A stretch of 6,368 nt of DNA. Origin: Thermoguttaceae bacterium. Lineage in GTDB: Bacteria; Planctomycetota; Planctomycetia; Pirellulales; Thermoguttaceae. Every line of letters begins with the position of its first letter. Positions within the stretch are counted from its first letter, which is position 1. The notes under the pieces were generated by a model. The model did no database searches and was not told the DNA's origin. It saw only the letters and a program-made list of their open reading frames with translations. The position numbers and the translations under genes were made by a program. Location of the stretch: the NCBI GenBank assembly GCA_017549085.1, contig JAFYVO010000022.1:1-6368 (forward strand), read 5' to 3'. Of the stretch, positions 1 to 5,535 are shown in pieces.

Positions 1-894
1 AGCCTCAAACGTCCCGGTTCGGTTCCGGTCGTCGCTCGTTACGACGACTTTTTCGAACACCGCGTTTTCGTTCGCGGCGTCGTTAAAACGGAACCGGTCG
101 CCTATCCGCGTTGGAAGTGCGCCGGGCGCGTCGTCGAAGTCGAGAGCGAACGCTTGAGTCGCGTTTGCGTTTTAGCGCGTTTGAAACCGCGTTCCCGCTC
201 GTTTTTCTCCGAACTCGTCGACGGCGACGACGGTTTCGACGCGCAAACGGAGAATCAAGAGATCGTTTTAAAGCTCTTTAAAAACGTTCCGTTGGAAGAC
301 TTGAAACTGGCCGCGCCGCGCGTCGAGCTGGCGTTTCCGCTCTTCGACGGTTTGAAGATCGGCGGCGGCTTTCTCGGCGCGGTCGTCGCGGCGTCGCTGA
401 AACTTTTTCTCGCGTCGGCGATTACGCTCTTCGGCTTTTTCGTCTTGCTTTTGAGTTTCGCGACCGCGTCGATCAAGAGCGCGTTCGGGCTCCTGAACCG
501 CCGAACGAAATATTGGGAACGTTATTCGAGTTCCCTTTATTATCAAACGCTCGCCTCAAACCGCGCCGCGATTTCGCTCCTCGTCTCGATGGCGGAAGAG
601 CAGGAAACGAAAGAGCTTATCCTCGGTTACTTCGCCGCGTCGGCTTGCGACGCTTGGGCGACGGAACGCGAAATCGACGACGCGGCGGAACGTTGGCTCG
701 CCGACAATTTCGGAATCGTCGCCGACTTCGACGCCAAAGACGCGCTCCGCAAACTTGGCGAAAAACGCCTCCTCGAACGCCGCGTCGACGCCGACGCCGA
801 ACGCTTCCGCGCCGTTTCGCTCGACGAAGCGATTCGCCGAATCGCCGACGATTGGGACGCGCTCGGACGCCGCGTCGACGCCGCCTCGAAGTAA
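1..894 (+). CDS. DUF3754 (TMEM143-like) membrane protein, 5' end missing
   Basis: The frame is open from base 1 to the TAA at 892-894, giving 297 visible residues; the true start lies upstream of the window. A TTG at 154 is in frame, but the residues before it (RYDDFFEHRVFVRGVV) fit the family, so it is not the start. The family match is the block LFKNVPLEDLKLAAP (residues 92-106), then a hydrophobic stretch at about 122-158 that could form two membrane helices, then NRRTKYWERYSSSLYYQTL and SMAEEQETKELILGYF (about 166-211), which is the typical DUF3754/TMEM143 order. The C-terminal 85 residues are charged and probably soluble, with a helical Asp/Arg/Ala-rich end. The molecular role of this family is not established, so none is assigned. 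It is probably a membrane protein with cytoplasmic flanks. The next gene starts 266 bases on, past a hairpin, so the two are probably not cotranscribed. Confidence 0.8.
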   Translation, partial: SLKRPGSVPVVARYDDFFEHRVFVRGVVKTEPVAYPRWKCAGRVVEVESERLSRVCVLARLKPRSRSFFSELVDGDDGFDAQTENQEIVLKLFKNVPLEDLKLAAPRVELAFPLFDGLKIGGGFLGAVVAASLKLFLASAITLFGFFVLLLSFATASIKSAFGLLNRRTKYWERYSSSLYYQTLASNRAAISLLVSMAEEQETKELILGYFAASACDAWATEREIDDAAERWLADNFGIVADFDAKDALRKLGEKRLLERRVDADAERFRAVSLDEAIRRIADDWDALGRRVDAASK

Positions 895-1057
895 TTCCGC
901 GCAAACGCCGCCGACTTCGCGAACCTCCCCTTTTCGCTCGTCGCCGCGTCTTACCCGTTTTACCTCGTCGAACGTTTCGGACGTTTCGCTCGTCGTTCCG
1001 ACGGAAAAACGGGGAAAAACGCCCCGTCCCCCCTTGTCCGCCGCGCTCGAAAAAAGC

Positions 1058-1119
1058 AAAATAAAAAGAGCGGACGCGCCGTTCTTTTCGGCTCCGTTCG
1101 CCGTTTTTTCCTTTATTTT
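1058..1119 (+). terminator. Probable intrinsic terminator after the DUF3754 gene, possibly bidirectional
   Basis: An imperfect hairpin pairs 1070-1076 (GCGGACG) with 1095-1101 (CGTTCGC), seven pairs including one G-T. Beyond a small internal loop, 1078-1081 (GCCG) pairs with 1089-1092 (CGGC), leaving a 7-base loop. Six Ts follow at 1104-1109 and then a T-rich stretch. An A-rich arm at 1058-1065 (AAAATAAA) is the exact complement of 1112-1119 (TTTATTTT), so the outer flanks could extend the stem and provide a U tract on either strand. It lies about 175 bases past the DUF3754 stop and 40 bases before the thiamin gene. The fold was judged by eye; no free energy was computed. Confidence 0.5.
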
Positions 1120-1160
1120 CCGTTTTCCGCCGCTTCTTGATTCGTCGAAAGTCGTTCCCG

Positions 1161-2435
1161 ATGTCGAAACGAGAAATTTACCGCATTTTGGACGCCGCCG
1201 CCAACCGCGGTCGCGAAGCGCTCCGCGTCGTCGAAGACGCGGCCCGATTTTTGGAAGACGACGCCGAGCTGACCGCTCGACTCAAAGAGACGCGACACCG
1301 GTTCGCCGCCGCGCAAAACCGCTTCGACCGCCGCGAACGCCTCGACGCTCGCGACGTCGCCGCCGACGTCGGAACCCGCGTCGAAACGGAAGACGAATAT
1401 CGCCGAACGTCGTTGGCCGACGTGTTGGCCGCGAACTTCGCGCGTCTCCAAGAAGCGGCCCGCAGTCTCGAAGAATACTCGAAGATCGTCGCGCCGGCGG
1501 TCGCTCGCGATTGGGAGCAAATCCGTTACTCGGCGTATTCGCTCGAAAAACTCGCCTTCGACGCGTTGGCTCGACGCGGTTCCGACCCGTTCGAAGAGTT
1601 GGCCGCCGAGTTCGCCGAACCGGAACCCGCGCCGCAACCGGCCCCCGAACCGACGCCCGAACCGATTCCCGAGCCCGAACCGACGCCCGAACCGATTCCC
1701 GAGCCGGAGCCGGAACCGGTCGAAACGGTCGCGTCCCCCTTTATTTTCGGCGGTTCTCATCGCCCGAAAACCGACCGCGAAGCGCGTCGCGCCCGCCTCG
1801 AAACCGCGTCTCTTTGCGCTTACGTCGACCCGGCGCGCCCCGACGGCGAACTCCGCGACCTCCTTCGCGCCGATATCGACGTTTTCCAAATCGTCGTCGA
1901 CCCGAACTCCGCCGACGCGCCGGACGCCCAAACCGAACGCTTTTTCAAACGTTGGCGGGAGACGCGCGGTTCGCAAACTCGCGACTTCGAGTCGCGTCCG
2001 CTCCTTTTCCTCCGCGATTACGTCGATTGGGCCGCCGCGCTTGCCTTCGACGGCGCGACGGTCGACCGCGGGTTCGACTGGAACGTCGCCCGCGAAACGC
2101 TCGGCCCGGACGCTCTTCTCGGCGCGACCGTCTCGACGCTCGAAGAAGCGGAAGCCGGTTTGCGAGCGGGCGCTCTCGGCGTTCTCGACTTCCTCGAAGT
2201 CGGCCCGGTTTTCGCGTCGCAAACGGCGGAACCGACCGGCGCCGCGCTCTTGCGAACGATCGTCGACCGCGTCGAAGGGGAACCGTCGATTCCGCTCTTC
2301 GCGTTCGGCGGCGTCGACTTCCAAAACTGCGACGAAGCGTTCGACTCCGGCTTCGAACGGTTGGCCGTCGGCGCGGCGATTTTGAACGCGCCCGACAAAC
2401 GCGCCGCCGCGAGCCGCTTCAAATGTCTTTTCTAA
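1161..2435 (+). CDS. thiE: ThiD2-ThiE fusion: HMP-phosphate kinase-type domain plus divergent thiamin-phosphate synthase-type domain
   Basis: The product is 424 residues. ATG at 1161 was chosen because MSKREIYRILDAAANRGREA is the usual opening of planctomycete ThiD2/ThiE proteins; an in-frame TTG at 1137 is the only earlier option. No Shine-Dalgarno is visible. Residues 3-138 match the ThiD2-type domain closely: REALRVVEDAARFL, LKETRHRF, ADVGTRVETEDEYRRTSLADVLAANFARLQEAARSLEEYSK, and IRYSAYSLEKL. In known proteins this domain phosphorylates hydroxymethylpyrimidine phosphate. Residues 153-187 are a Pro/Glu-rich linker. Residues 214-424 align with the ThiE TIM barrel, which joins HMP pyrophosphate and thiazole phosphate: DVFQIVVDP, RDYVDWAAALAFDGATVDRG, LLGATVSTLEEAEAG, EVGPVFAS, FAFGGVDFQN, and LAVGAAI. 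Many expected substrate-binding residues are replaced, so activity of the second half is uncertain. The protein is presumably cytoplasmic. No TPP riboswitch was found upstream. Confidence 0.82.
   Translation: MSKREIYRILDAAANRGREALRVVEDAARFLEDDAELTARLKETRHRFAAAQNRFDRRERLDARDVAADVGTRVETEDEYRRTSLADVLAANFARLQEAARSLEEYSKIVAPAVARDWEQIRYSAYSLEKLAFDALARRGSDPFEELAAEFAEPEPAPQPAPEPTPEPIPEPEPTPEPIPEPEPEPVETVASPFIFGGSHRPKTDREARRARLETASLCAYVDPARPDGELRDLLRADIDVFQIVVDPNSADAPDAQTERFFKRWRETRGSQTRDFESRPLLFLRDYVDWAAALAFDGATVDRGFDWNVARETLGPDALLGATVSTLEEAEAGLRAGALGVLDFLEVGPVFASQTAEPTGAALLRTIVDRVEGEPSIPLFAFGGVDFQNCDEAFDSGFERLAVGAAILNAPDKRAAASRFKCLF
1644..1705 (+). repeat. Perfect 30-bp tandem duplication in the Pro/Glu linker
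   Basis: Bases 1644-1673 are repeated exactly at 1674-1703, and two more matching bases follow. Each copy encodes the decapeptide PEPTPEPIPE. The unit contains an internal near-repeat (CCCGAACCGA occurs twice per copy). The repeat is a whole number of codons, so copy changes would lengthen or shorten the linker without breaking the frame. The region joins the ThiD2-type and ThiE-type domains and is predicted to be an extended, flexible polyproline-like spacer. Confidence 0.9.
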
Positions 2436-2472
2436 AGAGCCGCGTTTCCAACCGTTAACGCCGTTTTCTTTC

Positions 2473-2520
2473 CGCGCCGTCGACGCCCGTTCGCCGACGG
2501 CGCGACGCGTTTTCTCTCTT
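2473..2520 (+). terminator. Probable intrinsic terminator after the thiamin gene
   Basis: Bases 2473-2482 (CGCGCCGTCG) are an exact inverted repeat of 2495-2504 (CGACGGCGCG), a 10-pair GC-rich stem with a 12-base loop. The T-rich tract starts five bases later, at 2510 (TTTTCTCTCTTCC). The gap and the interrupted T run make it less than textbook, but it lies about 37 bases past the thiE stop, where a terminator is expected. Confidence 0.55.
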
Positions 2521-2573
2521 CCTTTTCTTCCTTTTCCCTCTTTTCGTTTCGAAAACGCCGCGAAAAATTGCCG

Positions 2574-2601
2574 TTGCGCTTTCCGGCAAAATTTGTTATC
2601 T
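2574..2601 (+). promoter_or_regulatory. Candidate sigma70-type promoter for the DUF1207 gene, overlapping a short inverted repeat
   Basis: A weak -35 candidate TTGCGC (2574-2579) and a -10 candidate TTATCT (2596-2601) are spaced by 16 bases in a locally AT-rich patch after the terminator. The -35 lies inside the inverted repeat TTGCCG (2568-2573) / CGGCAA (2584-2589), which could be an operator half-site pair or coincidence. The predicted leader to the ATG at 2714 is about 105 bases. The boxes match the consensus only partly, and planctomycete promoters are poorly characterised, so this is a suggestion. Confidence 0.3.
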
Positions 2602-2713
2602 TGCGGCGGTATCTTTTTCCCGTTCCCCTTAACTTAACGTCCGCGTTCGTCCCGCGCCGACGCTCGTCGCGTCGCGCCGCCTTTTGTTCCAACGCGGCAA
2701 AACGAGTTGCAAC

Positions 2714-3943
2714 ATGTTGAAACGCAACGTTTTCCAACGGACTCCGCGACGTCGCCGTCCCGTTGCGTCGGCGATTTCGATCGCCGTCGCCGGCGTTCTC
2801 CTCGCGTCGACCGCGTTCGCGGCTGCGCGAACGGAAATCGACGATTTCGACGCCGTCGAAAGCGACGCCGAGTCTTACGACGACGCGCCTTCCGACGAAC
2901 CCTTTTACCAAATCGACTCCCCCGACGACGAAGAATACGCCGAAAACGACGCGCCCGCCCCAAGCCGCGCCGGTTTCGTTCCGCCGTCCGCCGCCGACGT
3001 CGGTTCCGACGCGTTCCTCGACTCCGCGACCGCCGACCTCTTCGCTCGACGCGAAAAAGTCCGCGCCGAAAAGGAACGCCGCCAGTCGACCGGCCTTTTC
3101 GGGCTCCCGGTCGAAACCGCCGCGAAAGACGGCGACACGTTCCGCGAACGTTGGATCGCGACCGACTCCGATTCGCAAACTTGGATTCCGCAACTCCTTC
3201 CGCAAGGGCTAATGTACCCGTCGTACTTGGCCGGGCGCAAAGAGCCGCGCTTACAGAGCGTTATTACTTACGACGACGGTTACGGAACGCTTTGGGACAT
3301 TACGCTCGGCGGGCGCGCGCCGATCTTCCGATACGGAACGACCGACGTCGTTCGACCGGAAGGTTGGGAACTCGAACTTGAAGGCGCCGCGCTCCTGCGC
3401 CTCGACTGGGAACGCAACCGCAACCTCGCCGCGACCGACTACCGCGCCGGCGTTCCGATCGTTTACGGAACGAAGCGCTGGCAGTTCAAAACCGGTTATT
3501 ATCACGTTAGTTCGCACCTCGGCGACAACTACCTAATGGACGATTTCCGTCCGCGCGTCCACTATTCCCGCGACTCCGTTCTCTTCGGCTTCGCCTTCAC
3601 GCCGACCGACGCCGTCCGCATGTACGCCGAAGCCGATTTAGCGTTTCACACCGGCGAAACGACCGAGCCGCTGGAACTGCAATTCGGTTTCGAGTATTCG
3701 CCGCAATTCGCTCCCAACAGGTCGAATTGGGCCGCGCTTCCGTTCCTCGCGACGCACGCTCATCTTTACGAAGAGCGCGATTTCGGCGGCTACTTTACCG
3801 CGCAAACCGGGCTCCAATGGCGAAGCGCGTCAAACTCGCTAATGCGCGTCGGGTTCGAATATTTCAACGGCGGCGACGACTTGTACCAATTCCACCGCAA
3901 CCATCAAAGCAAATACGGGCTCGGCTTTTGGTACGACTTTTAA
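2714..3943 (+). CDS. DUF1207 family exported protein, probable outer-membrane beta-barrel
   Basis: The product is 409 residues. ATG at 2714 was chosen over an in-frame TTG at 2684 because it gives a normal signal peptide: basic RTPRRRR (9-15), hydrophobic core at about 18-32, and cleavage probably after ASTAFA (31-36). Residues 41-80 are a low-complexity acidic stretch with nearly half Asp or Glu. The DUF1207 domain covers about 157-409: WIPQLLPQGLMYPSYLAG, GTLWDITLGGR, PIFRYGTTDVVRPEGWELELEGAALLRL, KTGYYHVSSHLGDNYL, MYAEADLAFHTG, LQFGFEYSPQ, RVGFEYFNGGDDLYQF, and a final GLGFWYDF. Alternating aromatic and polar strands and a terminal Phe fit an outer-membrane barrel. DUF1207 has no established function that I know of. 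The gene has its own candidate promoter and a hairpin downstream, so it is probably monocistronic. Confidence 0.85.
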   Translation: MLKRNVFQRTPRRRRPVASAISIAVAGVLLASTAFAAARTEIDDFDAVESDAESYDDAPSDEPFYQIDSPDDEEYAENDAPAPSRAGFVPPSAADVGSDAFLDSATADLFARREKVRAEKERRQSTGLFGLPVETAAKDGDTFRERWIATDSDSQTWIPQLLPQGLMYPSYLAGRKEPRLQSVITYDDGYGTLWDITLGGRAPIFRYGTTDVVRPEGWELELEGAALLRLDWERNRNLAATDYRAGVPIVYGTKRWQFKTGYYHVSSHLGDNYLMDDFRPRVHYSRDSVLFGFAFTPTDAVRMYAEADLAFHTGETTEPLELQFGFEYSPQFAPNRSNWAALPFLATHAHLYEERDFGGYFTAQTGLQWRSASNSLMRVGFEYFNGGDDLYQFHRNHQSKYGLGFWYDF

Positions 3944-3962
3944 TCGGCGTCCGCGCGTTCCT

Positions 3963-3968
3963 TATATT
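3963..3968 (+). promoter_or_regulatory. Possible -10 element for the MotA/TolQ/ExbB-like gene
   Basis: The stretch TATATTTTTATTTAAC (3963-3978) is the most AT-rich part of the 84-base gap between the DUF1207 stop and the start at 4028. TATATT resembles a -10 box, but I see no matching -35 at a normal distance. Transcription from here would pass through the hairpin at 4000-4021. Confidence 0.22.
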
Positions 3969-3999
3969 TTTATTTAACAACGGCTTAACCGCTCATTCC

Positions 4000-4021
4000 C
4001 GCCGCGTTAACGGCGTTTTTT
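4000..4021 (+). terminator. Short hairpin plus six Ts directly before the MotA/TolQ/ExbB-like start
   Basis: CGCCG (4000-4004) pairs with CGGCG (4011-4015) around the six-base loop CGTTAA, and TTTTTT follows at 4016-4021. The form is that of a minimal intrinsic terminator for the DUF1207 gene. The T run ends only six bases before the ATG at 4028, where a ribosome-binding site would usually sit. The stem is only five pairs, so strength is uncertain; it could instead act as a leader attenuator. Confidence 0.5.
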
Positions 4022-4027
4022 AGCGAT

Positions 4028-5470
4028 ATGAAGAAACAAGTTTTCGGTTTTCTCGCTTCGCCGCTCCTTTGGGGGCTCGGCGCGACGTTCGCCTTTTACT
4101 TCGCGTTGAACGGCGGCCTTATCGCCAACGAAACGCTCGTCCGTTATTGCGCCGGACACCCGGTCGAATACGCGACGGTCGCGATGTTTTGCGTCGGTCT
4201 TTGCGACTTAAGCTTCAAACTCTTCCGTTCGATTCGGGAGCGTCGCGCCCTCGACGGCGGTCTCTTCCCGCCGAAACGCGCCGAAAAAGAACCGCTCGCC
4301 AACGTCGACGGCTACCTGCAAACGCTCGACAAAGCTCGCGCCGTCCGCGGCGATTCGACGTTCCTTCGCCGGTTGCGCGACGCGCTCGACTTCCTGAAAT
4401 ACGGCGGTTCCCCGGACGACCTCGACCAAGAGCTGCGTTTCCTCGCCGACGACGCGTTCGACCGCCGCGAAACGGAATACGGCCTCGTCAAAGCGTTCAT
4501 TTGGGCGATTCCGATTCTCGGCTTTTTGGGCACCGTTCTCGGGATCACCGTCGCGCTCGGAAGTCTCGACCTAACGCAACTTGAAGCGACCGGCGACATG
4601 TTGGCCGCGGGCTTGAAAGTCGCGTTCGACACGACCGCGCTCGCGCTCGGTCTCGTTTTCGTCCTTTACTTCGTCCTTTATTTCTCGCGCCGCCAAGACG
4701 CCGCGCTCGGCGCCGACGTTTCCCGTTTGGTCGACGCGGAGCTGAAAGGCCGTTTTATCGCCGACGAAACGCAAGCCGCCGTCGACGCCCGTCAAACGGA
4801 ACTCGACGCGACGAAACGCGTTCTCGCGACCGTCGCCGAATCGTTCGAGGAAACGACGCGCCGCCAAACCGCGCTTTGGAGCGAAGCGAACGCCGCCGTC
4901 GCGCAAAAGAGCGCCGAGCTTTCCCTCGACGCCGCCGAACGGTTCGCGACCGCGCTCGACAAAGCGCTCCGCGACGGTTGCGACGGTTGGGCGCAAACGC
5001 TCGCCGAAACGCAACGCCGCTTCGTCGAAGAAACGCTCCGCCCGGCCCTCGAAGCGTCGGCGCAAACCGCCGCTCGAATCGGCGCGCTCGAAGAAAAACT
5101 CGCTCGCGAAACGGAAGCGCTCGGCGCGACCCTCCGCGCTTGCGCCGACGTCGCCGCGCTCGAAGACCGGCTCGCCCGGTCGCTCGAAAAGATCGCCGAA
5201 GTCGGCGCGTTCGAGAAGACGCTCAACAACCTTTCGGCGACCGTTTGCCTTCTCAACTCGCGACTTGCGTCGACGCCGAACGCCGCGTCCGCCGCCGACG
5301 CTCAACCGCGCGAAACGGCCCGACTCCAAGCGGAAGCGTTCGCCGCGCTCGACGCGCTCGAAAGCGACCTCGACGCGTCGAACGCCGACGCGCCGACGCC
5401 CGAACCGATCGCCGAACCCGCCGCGCCGAAGTCGACGCGCTCGACGTTGGGCAAAAAACGCTCCGTTTAA
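4028..5470 (+). CDS. MotA/TolQ/ExbB-like inner-membrane protein with a long coiled-coil tail
   Basis: The product is 480 residues. Helices are predicted at about 13-33, 46-66, 153-176 and 196-219, with a cytoplasmic loop of about 85 residues between the second and third. The third helix carries AIPILGFLGTVLGITVAL and the fourth AFDTTALALGLVFVLYFVL, the core of the MotA/TolQ/ExbB family. Thr169 (in GTVLG) and Thr203 (in DTTA) match the channel threonines of ExbB/TolQ; the position of ExbB's membrane Glu appears to be Val198, while an acidic Asp201 sits nearby. Residues 220-415 are Ala/Leu/Glu/Lys/Arg-rich and probably a long coiled coil; 416-480 is a low-complexity end with PTPEPIAEP. Family members form pentameric rings around a partner dimer; ExbB and TolQ are about 230-245 residues, so this tail is a large addition. 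The next gene, 65 bases on, encodes the probable partner. The ATG has no Shine-Dalgarno and follows a hairpin. Confidence 0.82.
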   Translation: MKKQVFGFLASPLLWGLGATFAFYFALNGGLIANETLVRYCAGHPVEYATVAMFCVGLCDLSFKLFRSIRERRALDGGLFPPKRAEKEPLANVDGYLQTLDKARAVRGDSTFLRRLRDALDFLKYGGSPDDLDQELRFLADDAFDRRETEYGLVKAFIWAIPILGFLGTVLGITVALGSLDLTQLEATGDMLAAGLKVAFDTTALALGLVFVLYFVLYFSRRQDAALGADVSRLVDAELKGRFIADETQAAVDARQTELDATKRVLATVAESFEETTRRQTALWSEANAAVAQKSAELSLDAAERFATALDKALRDGCDGWAQTLAETQRRFVEETLRPALEASAQTAARIGALEEKLARETEALGATLRACADVAALEDRLARSLEKIAEVGAFEKTLNNLSATVCLLNSRLASTPNAASAADAQPRETARLQAEAFAALDALESDLDASNADAPTPEPIAEPAAPKSTRSTLGKKRSV

Positions 5471-5535
5471 CCGTCTTTCCCGCCCTTTCCCAGCAACGCA
5501 ACCTTTTCGTTTTCAACGTTTAAAAAATTCCGCCG

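Noticed and set aside
154..894. TTG at 154 as the start of the DUF3754 gene
   Set aside because: The frame is open to base 1 and the upstream residues read as part of the family domain, so the gene is cut by the window edge.
1009..1027. Hairpin ACGGGG / CCCCGT as a terminator of the DUF3754 gene
   Set aside because: The six-pair stem is exact, but what follows is CCCCCCTTGTCC rather than a T run; the hairpin at 1070-1109 is a better candidate.
895..1160. TPP riboswitch before the thiamin gene
   Set aside because: The gap shows neither the CTGAGA element nor the other conserved TPP-aptamer core; the only structures seen are the hairpins at 1009-1027 and 1058-1119.
1113..2324. A 403-codon antisense frame across the thiamin gene, and similar antisense frames such as 2432-3205, 4571-5329 and 5467-6156
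   Set aside because: They are Arg/Gly/Glu/Phe-rich mirror frames of genes with clear matches, with no domain signature and no independent start signals.
755..2458. A 567-codon + strand frame overlapping the DUF3754 and thiamin genes
   Set aside because: Its translation is Arg/Pro/Ser-rich with no recognisable domain, and it overlaps two genes with clear family matches. It is a composition artefact of CpG-rich codons.
5471..5535. Terminator between the membrane-ring gene and its partner
   Set aside because: The only hairpin seen (CGTT-TTC-AACG near 5509-5519) has four weak pairs and only a TTT after it; cotranscription is more likely.
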